Below, piece after piece: positions 19,741-28,616 of a stretch of 60,722 nucleotides of DNA. The stretch's first letter is position 1; each line of letters opens with the position of its first letter. The translations under genes were made by a program, and so were the position numbers. The stretch covers positions 1 through 60,722 of the forward strand of contig VGZH01000030.1 in the NCBI GenBank assembly GCA_016872645.1, read 5' to 3'. This DNA is from Planctomycetota bacterium (lineage in GTDB: Bacteria; Planctomycetota; Planctomycetia; Planctomycetales; Planctomycetaceae). The notes beneath the pieces were generated by a model. The model searched no databases. It worked only from the letters and a program-made list of their open reading frames with translations, and was not told where the DNA came from.

Positions 19741-21828
19741 ATGACACAACGTCGAATTTTAGTGACCGCCGCGCTGCCGTACGCGAATGGGCACATCCAC
19801 ATCGGCCACTTGGTTGAATACATCCAAACGGACATTTGGGTCCGGTTCCAAAAATTGCGCGGCCACAAGTGCATCTTCATTTGTGCCGACGACACGCACG
19901 GCACTGCGATTATGATTCGCGCTCAGCAGGAAGGCCGCTCCGAAGAAAGTTTGATCGCTGACATGCGTGAAGCGCACGTCCGCGACTTCGCTGGCTTCGA
20001 CATCCAGTTTGACAACTACGGCAGCACGAACAGCGAGACGAATCGAGCACTCTGTCACACACTTTGGACCGAGCTTCGCCAGGGAGGCTACGTCAGCGAA
20101 AAACCCGTGACGCAGTTGTTCGACCCGGTCCTGGGCATATTCCTGGCCGATCGTTTCGTCCGGGGAACGTGCCCAAATCCGGAATGTCGGGCTCCCGATC
20201 AATACGGCGATAGCTGTGATAAATGTGGCCACACTCATAGCCCAGCCGACTTGATCAATCCGGTCAGCACCCTGTCCGGCGCGACTCCGGAAATCCGTTC
20301 GGCCAATCACCTGTTCATCAATATCGAAAAGCTGCACGGCTTCCTCGAAGAGTGGACGCAATCGGGTGAACACTTGCAAAGTGAAGTCGCCAACTACCTC
20401 AAAGGGCACTTCCTCGGCGAGGCACTGCGCGACTGGGACGTCTCACGTCCCGCTCCGTATTTCGGTTTCGAGATTCCCGACAGTCCTGGGAACTATTGGT
20501 ACGTCTGGTTCGACGCGCCGATTGGCTACATGGCCTCGACGACCGAATGGTGCCGCCAGCACGGCGAAGATTTTGCGACGTGGTGGCGAGATGGCTCGGC
20601 CGAAGTACACCACTTTATTGGCAAAGACATCACCTATTTCCACACGCTGTTCTGGCCGGCGATGCTCAAAGCCTCGGGCTTCAATCTGCCGACGAAGGTT
20701 CACATTCACGGCTTCCTGACGGTTGGCGGCGAGAAGATGTCGAAGTCCAAAGGGACGTTCGTGCAAGCTTCGACGTACCTCAAGCACCTCGATCCCGCGT
20801 ACCTGCGATACTACTACGCCTCGAAGCTCGGCTCGCGATTAGACGACCTCGATCTCAGCCTCGAAGAGTTTGCGGACAAGGCCAACAAGCAACTGGTCGG
20901 TGGCGTCGTGAACATCGCGTCACGCACGACAAAGTTTCTCGGCGGCAAAACACTGTGCGAAGCGTATCCGGCGGACGGCGGCCTGTTTTTGTTCGCGGCG
21001 GCGGCGCATGAGTCCATCGCCGAAGCCTATGAACGCTGCGACTACCAAACCGTCATCCGCACCTGCAAAGAACTTTGCGACCGAGCCAACACCTACCTCG
21101 ACGAGAAGGCTCCTTGGACGCTGGCCAAACAGCCAGGCAAAAGTGAAGAGGTCCGACAGATTTGTTCGGTCGGACTGAATCTTTTCCGGCAGATCGTGAT
21201 TTTTCTCGCCCCCGTGCTGCCCCGATTGGCCCAGCAGACAGGCGAACTGCTCAGTGCCCCCATCACTTGTTGGGAGGATGCTCAATCGCCGTTGACTGGC
21301 ACTCCCGTCGCGAACTTTCAACACATGCTCAAACGAGTCGAACTCAAACAGGTACAAGCCATGATCGAAGACAGCAAACCCGCCAATGCCCCCGCTCCCG
21401 CAGTGGGCCAGGCTGCTCAGCCTGACGCAAATGCACCCTCAGCCGCCCCGCAATCCGCCGACGGTCCCGAAGCTCTCGAAAAGGAACCGCTCGTTGTCGA
21501 CCCTTGCTCGATCGACGACTTCACGAAGATTGACTTGCGTGTCGCGCGAGTCGTTTCGGCTTCAGCGGTCGAAGGAGCCGACAAGCTGGTGCAACTGACG
21601 TTGAGTCTCGGCGGGGATCTGCGCCGCAACGTCTTCGCTGGCATCAAGAGTGCGTACACGCCAGAGCAACTCGTCGGCAGGCTGGTCATCGTTGTCGCCA
21701 ACCTGGCCCCGCGCAAAATGCGATTCGGAATTAGCGAAGGAATGGTCTGCGCGGCGGGTGGCGGCGGCCAGGAAATCTTCTTGCTGTCACCTGACAGCGG
21801 GGCGGTTCCGGGCCAACGAGTGCATTGA
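19741..21828 (+). CDS. metG: Methionyl-tRNA synthetase with C-terminal tRNA-binding domain
   Basis: This class I aminoacyl-tRNA synthetase charges tRNA-Met with methionine in the cytoplasm. The 695-residue protein starts at 19741 (GGAG at 19732-19735), matching the family N-terminus [19 protein letters not shown]. The HIGH signature is residues 20-23. A zinc knuckle (CPNPEC and CDKC) follows around residues 145-165. KMSKS is residues 332-336. An anticodon-binding helical domain comes next. After a Pro/Ala-rich linker, the last 110 residues form an EMAPII/Trbp111-type tRNA-binding domain ([26 protein letters not shown]), the dimerising module of long MetG forms. All key motifs are intact. It is probably transcribed alone. 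Confidence 0.97.
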   Translation: MTQRRILVTAALPYANGHIHIGHLVEYIQTDIWVRFQKLRGHKCIFICADDTHGTAIMIRAQQEGRSEESLIADMREAHVRDFAGFDIQFDNYGSTNSETNRALCHTLWTELRQGGYVSEKPVTQLFDPVLGIFLADRFVRGTCPNPECRAPDQYGDSCDKCGHTHSPADLINPVSTLSGATPEIRSANHLFINIEKLHGFLEEWTQSGEHLQSEVANYLKGHFLGEALRDWDVSRPAPYFGFEIPDSPGNYWYVWFDAPIGYMASTTEWCRQHGEDFATWWRDGSAEVHHFIGKDITYFHTLFWPAMLKASGFNLPTKVHIHGFLTVGGEKMSKSKGTFVQASTYLKHLDPAYLRYYYASKLGSRLDDLDLSLEEFADKANKQLVGGVVNIASRTTKFLGGKTLCEAYPADGGLFLFAAAAHESIAEAYERCDYQTVIRTCKELCDRANTYLDEKAPWTLAKQPGKSEEVRQICSVGLNLFRQIVIFLAPVLPRLAQQTGELLSAPITCWEDAQSPLTGTPVANFQHMLKRVELKQVQAMIEDSKPANAPAPAVGQAAQPDANAPSAAPQSADGPEALEKEPLVVDPCSIDDFTKIDLRVARVVSASAVEGADKLVQLTLSLGGDLRRNVFAGIKSAYTPEQLVGRLVIVVANLAPRKMRFGISEGMVCAAGGGGQEIFLLSPDSGAVPGQRVH

Positions 21829-21913
21829 TCGACCAGCGTGGCCAAAGATCCTTCTGAATGCGACGAATCGTCGGCAAACCAGTTGGCTTGTCTGCTCATT
21901 CCACTCCTTTTGA

Positions 21914-22609
21914 ATGATGTGCCCCATTCAAGTCTCGCGACGAATGTTTGCACTCTTCGGATTGAGTCTGGCCCTTCCCGGCTTCGCGGTTGTCGACGAT
22001 CCAGCCTCGCGAGAGATCGTGGAGAAAGCGATCGATAAGAACGGTGGCGAGAAACTTCTTGCCAAGTAAAAAGGAACGACTTCCAAAATCCAAGGAATGA
22101 ATCAGCTCAACGCTGCTCCGGTCACCTTTACTGGAGAGCTGTCTTCGCAGGGGTCAGATCAAATGCGAATCAGCATCTAGTTCGTTTTAGACCGCCAATC
22201 GATTTTCTTTCTCAGCGTGCTCAATCGCGATCAGGGATGACAGAAGGTCAACAACCACACCGTCGACATGCCGGTCGAGCAATTAACAGAAACTGAGGAG
22301 ACCACTTACTCAGGCTGGATGACCTCGCTGCTGCCGTTGAAAGACAACGCGTTTCAGTTGGCTCCATTTAGAGAAATTGAAATCACCGGCCGCAAAGCAA
22401 ATGGAGTGGCCGCAACCCGCGTGTGCGCTGAGCCAACTGCTCAAGCAGTGAGTGAAGAGTACACGTACAGCGACTTCAAAACGGTCGAAGGAACTCCGCA
22501 GGCAATGAAAATGAGCATCCAGCGCAACGGAAAACCGTACGCTGCTATTGGGGTGGACGAGTTCAAACTCTCGGAAAACCTCGATGGCAGCGTGTTTGCC
22601 AAGCCTTGA
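21914..22609 (+). pseudogene. Degenerate secreted-protein gene with three in-frame stop codons
   Basis: Reading a single frame from the ATG at 21914 gives a signal-peptide-like start (MFALFGLSLALPGFAVV), then DDPASREIVEKAIDKNGGEKLLAK. Stops follow at 22067-22069 (TAA), 22178-22180 (TAG) and 22238-22240 (TGA). The frame then continues as SGWMTSLLPLKDNAFQLAP and ends in LSENLDGSVFAKP at 22609. The layout (I-x-KAI-x-x-x-GGE, a TFTGELS segment, SLLPLKD, YSDFK, and a terminal VFAKP) matches, as I recall it, a common planctomycete family of exported proteins of about 240-250 residues. The segment before EEYTYSDFK looks shortened, so an internal deletion is likely. Only the last 113 codons (from 22268) remain open, and they lack an obvious ribosome binding site. 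Confidence 0.8.
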
Positions 22610-22738
22610 TTCCAGACAAAGTCCGTTTAGGGCATCACTTTTCAGGCTCAGTCGCTAAACTCGCGCTGTGATGGTGAGTTGGCTCGGACATGTCGTCCGG
22701 GCGAAGTTACGAAATTTTATCTTGAAAAGGTGACTGCG

Positions 22739-22936
22739 ATGCCCGAAGGCACAATCAAGAAAGTGACAGACAAGGGATTTGGTTTCATTAGCACTGCTGA
22801 TGGTGGAGACATTTTCTTCCACATGTCGAATCTCGACGGAGTCCGATTCGACGAACTGCGAGAAGGCCAGCGAGTAACCTACACCGTCGGCCAAGGCCCT
22901 AAGGGGCAGCGCGCGGAAAACGTCCGCACCGCCTAA
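22739..22936 (+). CDS. Cold-shock domain protein (CspA family)
   Basis: This 65-residue single-domain RNA/DNA-binding protein acts as a nucleic-acid chaperone in the cytoplasm. The start at 22739 is set by AAAAGG 8 bases upstream and by the family start MPEGTIKKV. A longer in-frame start at 22679 would add residues foreign to the family. RNP1 is KGFGFI (residues 12-17) and RNP2 is IFFHMS. The rest of the beta-barrel (GQRVTYTVGQGPKGQRAENV) is complete. A rho-independent terminator follows at 22964-22999, so it is a monocistronic unit. Compared with E. coli CspA the domain is slightly short but otherwise typical. Confidence 0.95.
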   Translation: MPEGTIKKVTDKGFGFISTADGGDIFFHMSNLDGVRFDELREGQRVTYTVGQGPKGQRAENVRTA

Positions 22937-22963
22937 TTCTCGAGTCGCATTTAACAAGCAATA

Positions 22964-22999
22964 GGGAACCGACAAGTGTGCCGGCTCCCCGCGTTTTTT
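22964..22999 (+). terminator. Rho-independent terminator after the cold-shock gene
   Basis: GGGAACCG at 22964-22971 pairs with CGGCTCCC at 22982-22989, giving 8 positions with one A-C mismatch and a 10-base loop. CGCG and then six T (22994-22999) follow. It lies 27 bases past the cold-shock stop codon. Confidence 0.75.
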
Positions 23000-23400
23000 G
23001 AAAAGGCGACCAATTCCCTGGGCAGTTGTGTGACCACGGATAAGTTTTCTCCGCCTCGAACTCCTTGGAGAATAGTTATCGCCAAAAATCAAAACATGTA
23101 CACAAAGCGAAGCCCAGAAAAGGAAAAGAAACGCCGACAAAAAATGAGATGATCGTCGCAAGAAAAAGACGGGAGAACCGTCGACTTCTCGGGGTCCCGC
23201 CACGCTGATTGTCGATCCGCACGATGGCCCCCCCAAGCATTGTTCAGTCGTAGCTTGCCATCGGTCGTCGCACGATCGGCCCGCCCCCCAAAAAAACACC
23301 GCTGGCGGAGGCAGAGAACGATTTCTCATTCACGCCCCCGACAGCGGGACAGAGTCCGGTCAGAGAATGCATTGACCGAACATTGCTCAAGTGCCAGTGA
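23000..23400. other. Non-coding gap between convergent genes
   Basis: About 400 bases between the cold-shock terminator and the stop codon of the minus-strand amidotransferase-like gene. I see no credible gene or RNA. Confidence 0.4.
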
Positions 23401-24219
23401 CTACGCGGCCGCGACAACTTTGCGTGCCACCTTCTGCGGGAACGGAATGGTCATCGGAGCGGTATCCGCGCCTGTCATGCGGTCCATGCAGGCTTCCAGG
23501 AAGATTTCGAAAACTTGCATGTCGAGCGCGGCGGCGGTATCGCTTTCCGGATGCCATTGCACGCCGACGCAGAACCAATCGTCATCAACCGATTCGTAGG
23601 CCTCGATGACTCCGTCAGGTGCGGTGGCACTGACCTTGAACTGCGGAGCGAGTTGATCGACACACATGTGATGGTCGCTGTTCACTCGAATTTCGCCGGG
23701 GCCGTACATTACGTCCATGCGGGTTCCGGGGACGATATTGATGATGTGCCGCAACGTCCGCTCGACGTGATCGCGATGCTGGATCGGGCGAACAACATCT
23801 TCGGGGATGTGCTGAAACAGTGTGCCACCACAAATGACGTTCACGGTTTGCATTCCCGCACCGATCGCCAGAATCGGCAGTCGCATCTCGACGGCCATCT
23901 TGGCAAGGCGGCGATCAAAGTCTTCGCGGCGAGTCGCCATCGGCTTTGTCGCTGGATGCTTGTCGAGCCCGAGGCGTTTGGGGTCGAGATCCAGCGAACT
24001 TCCCCCGAGCACGACTCCGTCACATTTTTCGAGCAGCACTCGCAGGTCGTCATCTTCGGCGAGCGGCGGCACGATCAGCGGAATGCCACCCGGCGATTTG
24101 GCGGTCTTAGCTCCGCTGACTTGGTCATAATAGCCGCTGGTAATCCAAGTTAGAGCAATGTGCTCGGCGGACGCAGGGCGAAAATCAGCGTTAACGGCAA
24201 TCATCGGCTTCGTGGTCAT
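23401..24219 (-). CDS. Peptidase C26 / class I glutamine amidotransferase-like protein lacking the nucleophile Cys
   Basis: The protein has 272 residues. The start at 24219 follows GGAAGGGA on the minus strand, and a longer reading from 24285 lacks such a site. The fold is that of gamma-glutamyl-GABA hydrolases such as PuuD: VVLGGSSLDLDP around the oxyanion region, LPILAIGAGMQTVNVICGGTLFQ for the nucleophile elbow, and WHPESD for the catalytic His223 and Glu225. In active members the elbow reads G-I-C-R-G-x-Q. Here it reads A-I-G-A-G-M-Q, so the nucleophile is Gly120 and the next Arg is Ala121. Hydrolysis by the usual Cys mechanism is therefore not expected. It may be a binding protein or an enzyme with another chemistry. 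A perfect palindrome lies just upstream (24241-24257). Confidence 0.85.
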   Translation of the reverse strand: MTTKPMIAVNADFRPASAEHIALTWITSGYYDQVSGAKTAKSPGGIPLIVPPLAEDDDLRVLLEKCDGVVLGGSSLDLDPKRLGLDKHPATKPMATRREDFDRRLAKMAVEMRLPILAIGAGMQTVNVICGGTLFQHIPEDVVRPIQHRDHVERTLRHIINIVPGTRMDVMYGPGEIRVNSDHHMCVDQLAPQFKVSATAPDGVIEAYESVDDDWFCVGVQWHPESDTAAALDMQVFEIFLEACMDRMTGADTAPMTIPFPQKVARKVVAAA

Positions 24220-24240
24220 GCGGGAGTCCCTTCCGGTTTT

Positions 24241-24257
24241 CAGCACATCATGTGCTG
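24241..24257. promoter_or_regulatory. Perfect 8-bp-arm palindrome, candidate operator
   Basis: CAGCACATCATGTGCTG is a perfect inverted repeat with a single central base. It lies 22-38 bases ahead of the start codon at 24219, just upstream of the ribosome binding site, where a dimeric repressor could act. The sequence alone does not identify the regulator. Confidence 0.4.
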
Positions 24258-24903
24258 AATGTGGCGAGAAAAAATCTCGAACCAACTCGCGCCACCGAGT
24301 CGGTTCAATGCCGAAGCTCGGTCAAGAGATTGTGCGGTGGAGACCACGCACTTCCAACGCCCGACAATCACGGGAGAAGTACGAGTGTTGCCCGAATCGC
24401 GATGCCAGCCAAAATTTGGCAGCCCACCGGCTCAAACTGAGCGTCGCGTCCATGCGTGTTCTCCAGAACCAGTCCTTTGGTCCGAACCTGTTGCAGTCAA
24501 ACAACCGCAACGAGCAGGATACTTTGCTCATCTGAGCGGCCTGAATCCATGGCCGAACCGAGCAAAGCGGCGGCAGATTAGGAAGAGGTCAAGAGGACTG
24601 CAACAAAATCGCACATTTTGCGGAGCGACGCCTTCAAACCACTGCAGGTTGTGGTACATAGCACCTTACTCTCCCCTTGGAAGTGGAGCGAGATGGCGAT
24701 TTTTCCCGCCTGTCAATGTGCCGTTGACCATGCCCTCCCTCATCCGGATTTCTGCCACCTTTTCCCCAAGGAAGTAGAACCTCATCCGGACAGTGACGGC
24801 GAGCACTTCGCGTCAGCCGCTTGAGATTGGCCCAGCATTTCGCTAGTTTCCCCCGCTCTTTTGACCCCAGCCTTTGCCTGAATTGTTCGAGGAACGACTT
24901 GAA
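24258..24903. other. Gap without recognised features
   Basis: About 650 bases with several short open frames on both strands, none with a good ribosome binding site or recognisable protein. The promoter for the minus-strand gene at 24219 probably lies at its left end. Confidence 0.4.
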
Positions 24904-25029
24904 ATGGTGATCCGCCCCCGCACGAAGCGAAAAATTGCCTTGAGAATGAAGCGTTGCCCAAAGTGCAACAGTCTGGTCAAACGCCGAGTGCGCTGTAAAC
25001 GCTGCCATTACTTGCTGAAACGCGACTGA
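24904..25029 (+). CDS. Small (41-residue) very basic zinc-ribbon protein
   Basis: An ATG at 24904 preceded by GAGGA 10 bases upstream opens a 41-codon frame. Residues 1-17 are Arg/Lys-rich. Residues 18-34 hold two CxxC knuckles, CPKC (18-21) and CKRC (31-34), separated by nine residues (NSLVKRRVR), and the end is HYLLKRD. The spacing is that of a treble-clef or rubredoxin-like zinc ribbon, and the charge suggests RNA or DNA contact, as in small ribosomal-type proteins. I cannot assign it to a named family. The antisense frame on the other strand (24634-25008) has no such structure. Confidence 0.6.
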   Translation: MVIRPRTKRKIALRMKRCPKCNSLVKRRVRCKRCHYLLKRD

Positions 25030-25134
25030 GCGAATTGGCGTTTTGATCTCCGCACAAACGCTGCGAGGCAGGCGATTCGCCTGCCTCGCGGTGTTTGTGG
25101 AATCGAACGCGAGCTCTTGCGAGCCTCGTTCGCG

Positions 25135-25713
25135 TTAGTTGGCTTTGTATTCCTTCTCATCCTCGGCCTTCGCGCCGAATGAGCTTCGCAGGTCTGTGGC
25201 AGCTCCGGCGATCGTTTTCTCTGGACCGGCAAGTTTAAGGAAGTAGCTCCCCTTGTCCTCCACAATCAGCATGATATTGAGCACTCGCGAACCGGGGGTT
25301 GGCTTCGTTTTGCCAGCGATGGGAGGACCATCAGGCTTGAGGTACGTGCCAGTCGCGTCGACGACGATGTATTCGCCTTGATCGCTTTTGCCTTTGGTGA
25401 CTTTGACCTTGCGATCCTTTGCTTCGAATTGGTTGATCCAACGTTTGATGTTGTCGTCCACACCGCCGCCGCCGCCGCCGAACTGGGTGATGACTAGTTC
25501 GCCGCCGTCTTTGTCCCCTTCCGCTGCATCAATCTTGAATTGTGCAACGCGAAACTGATTGCTCGGCTTTTCTTGTTTCCAGGCTTTCGGGACCTTCAAT
25601 TTGATGTCTTTGACCTCGACGACCTGGGTAGCTTTTTCTTTGTCTTGCGCCACGACGACGCAGCACATGAGAACTGTGGCGGCCGAAACAGTCCACCAGC
25701 GAAACCGATTCAT
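25135..25713 (-). CDS. Small exported protein of unknown function
   Basis: The protein has 192 residues. AGGAG lies 8 bases before the ATG at 25713, and a second ATG at 25716 is possible. Residues 1-22 are a Sec signal (RFRWWTVSAATVLMCCVVVAQ). The mature part contains LKVPKAWKQEKPSNQFRVAQF, a Gly run (QFGGGGGGVDDNIKRWINQF) and GSYFLKLAGPEKTI near the end. This pattern (a protein looking like a folded probe of surfactant or PsbP type, with W-I-x-Q-F and F-K-L-x-G-P-x-x-T) recurs in uncharacterised planctomycete exported proteins. No catalytic motif is visible. It is divergent from the dehydrogenase at 25851. Confidence 0.75.
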   Translation of the reverse strand: MNRFRWWTVSAATVLMCCVVVAQDKEKATQVVEVKDIKLKVPKAWKQEKPSNQFRVAQFKIDAAEGDKDGGELVITQFGGGGGGVDDNIKRWINQFEAKDRKVKVTKGKSDQGEYIVVDATGTYLKPDGPPIAGKTKPTPGSRVLNIMLIVEDKGSYFLKLAGPEKTIAGAATDLRSSFGAKAEDEKEYKAN

Positions 25714-25850
25714 CATTTGGACTCCTGCTTGGGGTGAGATGGTCACATCGAGCGGGGATTCTCAAGCTCGATCCGCAGAATTGCAACGGCGAGGCAACGA
25801 TGTCATCGTGGTTTAAGATTTCATCGGACCCAACTCATGAGGAACAGCGT

Positions 25851-26549
25851 ATGGCAAAGTCCGTCAAAAACCGCATCGTGTTGATAACTGGAGTGACGAA
25901 AGGCTTGGGAGAGGCGATGACTGCAAAGTTCGCGAGCCTTGGTCATCGCGTAATTGGTTGCGGCCGGCGGGCCGAGGCGATTGCTTCGTTGCGTGGCCGA
26001 CATGCGTCACCACATCGATTCGACGTTGTGGATGTCGGCAGCGATTCCGACGTGTCACATTGGGCAAAAAGTGTTCTCTCCGAGTTCGGCCCGCCGGATT
26101 TGCTGCTCAACAATGCGGCGGTCATCAATGGCAATGCGGCGTTGTGGGATGTGCCGGTTGAGGAATTTGATGCGGTCATTGACATCAACATCAAGGGAAC
26201 GGCGAATGTTGTCCGCCATTTCGTGCCGGCCATGATCGAACAGAAACGCGGAGTGATCGTCAACTTTAGTTCGGGTTGGGGACGAGCACCCTCGAAGGAC
26301 GTGGCTCCGTATTGTGCGTCCAAATGGGCGATCGAGGGGCTGACTCAGTCGATGGCTCAAGAACTGCCGGAGGGTATGGCCGCGATTCCTCTCGATCCAG
26401 GCATCATCTGTACCGAGATGCTGCGACGCTGCTTCGGTTCGTCCGCCAGCCGATTTCCCGATCCAACTCAATGGTCTGAGGTCGCAGTGCCGTTCCTCTT
26501 GCAGATTTCAGCCAAAGACAATGGCGAGCCGCTCAGCGTGCCGATTTAG
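25851..26549 (+). CDS. Short-chain dehydrogenase/reductase
   Basis: This 232-residue NAD(P)-dependent oxidoreductase has a classical Rossmann fold. The start MAKSVKNRIVLITG is chosen because GAGGA lies 8 bases upstream, and it begins just ahead of the first beta strand. The cofactor loop is TGVTKGLG (residues 13-20). NNAA follows (LLNNAAVING). The catalytic Ser is about residue 141 (NFSSGWG), with Tyr154 and Lys158 in YCASK. DPGIICTEM is the usual post-active-site P-G motif. The substrate is not predictable. The length is normal for the family. It begins a plus-strand run, with the divergent exported protein at 25713 sharing the promoter region. Confidence 0.93.
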   Translation: MAKSVKNRIVLITGVTKGLGEAMTAKFASLGHRVIGCGRRAEAIASLRGRHASPHRFDVVDVGSDSDVSHWAKSVLSEFGPPDLLLNNAAVINGNAALWDVPVEEFDAVIDINIKGTANVVRHFVPAMIEQKRGVIVNFSSGWGRAPSKDVAPYCASKWAIEGLTQSMAQELPEGMAAIPLDPGIICTEMLRRCFGSSASRFPDPTQWSEVAVPFLLQISAKDNGEPLSVPI

Positions 26550-26714
26550 CCATTTTTTGCGGCAATAACGCAATATCTTGAGGTATCCCGAGCGATCGTG
26601 CCAAGGAGTGAGCTGGCGACTTTGACGCCCGGAAATCGTCTTTGCTGGCTAGTACGTGGCTGATATGTTCCCGCTCCATTTGTCGGGGGGGATCACGAAA
26701 GAGATGAGGACGTC

Positions 26715-27884
26715 ATGATGACGCGGAGCGCTCGCTGGATCGGCGTATGCGGACTATTGCTGATCTTATCTGGCTGTGGCTGGATTGGCTCTGACAGCGC
26801 GAACACCAATTCGAACGAGAACATTCCGGAATTGGGTGACAGCGAGAAGACCACGAAAGTCCGCGAAGCAGCTAAGACGAAGATCTCCACGGAGAATCCG
26901 CAACTGCAGTTGAAGATTGGCGACCGGTTCCCGCTGATCAAGACGGTTGAGCAGCGACTGAGACAACTGTCACCCATCGATGGACAGCCGATCGACAGTT
27001 CCTCGAAGTTGTCGATGACGTTGGCGGTCACCGTCGAGAACATCGATCAAGGAGTCAAAACGCTCGGCGTCCGTTATCAGCGAGTCCTCTACGATCACGA
27101 CATTGCGGGTGAGACGGTCAGTTATGACTCGGCACTGTTGCCCAAAACAGTCCCCGTCGCGGCCCAGGTTTATCATGGGCTGCTCGATAACACTTTTTCG
27201 TTTGATCTTGGGGCCGACAATTGCATCGTCAAAGTGCATGAGTTCGACGAATTCCTGAAACGCTGCGTGCGACACGCCCCTGCGAGTCAACAGCAGGAGA
27301 TGCTCACTTGCCTGATGCTGAACCAAGAAGATGAAGGAATTGCGAACTTCGTCGACGATAGCGTTGGCATACTGCCCTACAACATCGACGACTTGACCGC
27401 AGGTGGTGATGTCAAAGTCGGCTCGTCATGGCGCAAAAGTCGTGAAATCACGCGACCATTCCCGATGACCATCGATACGGCCTATCGGCTGGCGGAAATC
27501 AACGAGCGGTACGCCACGTTGGAACTCTCGGGCCAAATTGTGCCCGCGAGGATTCAGCGTGTCAGTAACACGTCTCAGCATCAGGGTGCGACCGAAAAGA
27601 TGACGCTTCGTAGTGGACACAGCTTTGGAACGTGCACGATTGACCGCGAATCCGGATTGCCCATTCAGTCGCATGTCACCCGAACCATGAAGTTGACTCT
27701 GGAACTGCCGACCGGCGTGAAATTCGATCAGACCAAGGACATTGTCACCACGATTCGCACTTTCACAGAACAAGGGGCACCGGCAACCGCCGCAAAGCGA
27801 ACGACCCCTCAACTGGCACCAACTTCATCCGAGTCTTCCCCTTCGGGAATTGTTGGAAGTGGGACCGGTCGACACGCCGAATGA
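26715..27884 (+). CDS. Lipoprotein resembling DUF6263
   Basis: The protein has 389 residues. The signal peptide ends in a lipobox L18-S-G-C21, so it should be lipidated at Cys21 and anchored in a membrane. GAGGA lies a few bases upstream of the paired ATGs (26715 and 26718). The mature protein is beta-rich, with LAVTVENID, VKTLGVRYQRV, GGDVKVGSSWRKSREI and YRLAEINERYATLELSG. That series of strands recalls DUF6263 proteins, whose function is unknown. The C-terminal 40 residues are low-complexity (Ala, Thr, Pro, Ser). It is about 160 bases past the dehydrogenase with no clear terminator between. Confidence 0.8.
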   Translation: MMTRSARWIGVCGLLLILSGCGWIGSDSANTNSNENIPELGDSEKTTKVREAAKTKISTENPQLQLKIGDRFPLIKTVEQRLRQLSPIDGQPIDSSSKLSMTLAVTVENIDQGVKTLGVRYQRVLYDHDIAGETVSYDSALLPKTVPVAAQVYHGLLDNTFSFDLGADNCIVKVHEFDEFLKRCVRHAPASQQQEMLTCLMLNQEDEGIANFVDDSVGILPYNIDDLTAGGDVKVGSSWRKSREITRPFPMTIDTAYRLAEINERYATLELSGQIVPARIQRVSNTSQHQGATEKMTLRSGHSFGTCTIDRESGLPIQSHVTRTMKLTLELPTGVKFDQTKDIVTTIRTFTEQGAPATAAKRTTPQLAPTSSESSPSGIVGSGTGRHAE

Positions 27885-28131
27885 GCGTTCCGCTCGGGCG
27901 GACACACCCACGGAACGAGTCCGTACCCAGCGCCGGAACGACAAAACACTCTTGCCGGTGGATTTTCAAGCCGAAAAATCGTCGCGCCGACGTGACTTTG
28001 CTCAACCGCATTTTTTTCGACAATGTGCTCACGGTTTGAGAAAAGCGATCTTATGATCGTCGTGCCTTTCGAAAGCGATGTTCCAGAACTTCGCTCGCTT
28101 CACTCCCTTCTTCTGACAAAGGAGCGGCAGC

Positions 28132-28572
28132 ATGGCCACGGTCAGCGACCTACTTCGCGCGAAAGCGCCGCGTCCGGTCCTCACGGTCGACTTGGGAACG
28201 ACCGTTCTAGTAGCCACTCAACGAATGGATCAGCATGCAGTCGGTGCGTTGCTGGTCACCGATGGCGGCAGGCTTTGTGGCATCTTTACCGAGCGTGACG
28301 TCCTGCGACGAGTCGTCGCAGCCGAACGGAATCCCGCCGCGACTTACGTTCGCGATGTCATGACCACCAACATGGCGTGTGCTGCGCCGAACACATCCGT
28401 GGACGATGCCCGCTCGATTTTTAAGGCGCATCGCATCCGGCATCTGCCCATCGTCGGAGCCGATGGCGAGTTGATAGGAGTGATTTCCATCGGCGATCTG
28501 AACGCTCATCTTGCCAACGACCGAGAAGTAACGCTGCACTTTCTTAACGAGTACCTGCACGGCCGAACGTAG
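28132..28572 (+). CDS. CBS-domain pair protein
   Basis: This 146-residue cytoplasmic protein is made almost entirely of two CBS motifs (a Bateman module), which commonly bind adenosine nucleotides and act as energy sensors. The first CBS runs from about residue 17 (VLTVDLGTTVLVATQRM to GIFTERDVLRRV). The second follows VRDVMTTNM and ends in VISIGDLNAHL. AAGGAG lies about 7 bases before the ATG. There is no attached effector domain. It converges with the minus-strand peptide cluster, with a 44-base gap between stop codons, so any functional link to that cluster is only positional. Confidence 0.93.
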   Translation: MATVSDLLRAKAPRPVLTVDLGTTVLVATQRMDQHAVGALLVTDGGRLCGIFTERDVLRRVVAAERNPAATYVRDVMTTNMACAAPNTSVDDARSIFKAHRIRHLPIVGADGELIGVISIGDLNAHLANDREVTLHFLNEYLHGRT

Positions 28573-28616
28573 CCGAAGCACTTCGTGACTCAAACTTTGG
28601 TCATGGAACGACCGAC

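Noticed and set aside
22655-23329. 224-codon minus-strand frame
   Set aside because: It runs across the cold-shock gene and its terminator and has no ribosome binding site or recognisable domain.
24634-25008. 124-codon minus-strand frame
   Set aside because: Antisense to the zinc-ribbon frame, with unordered composition and no start signals.
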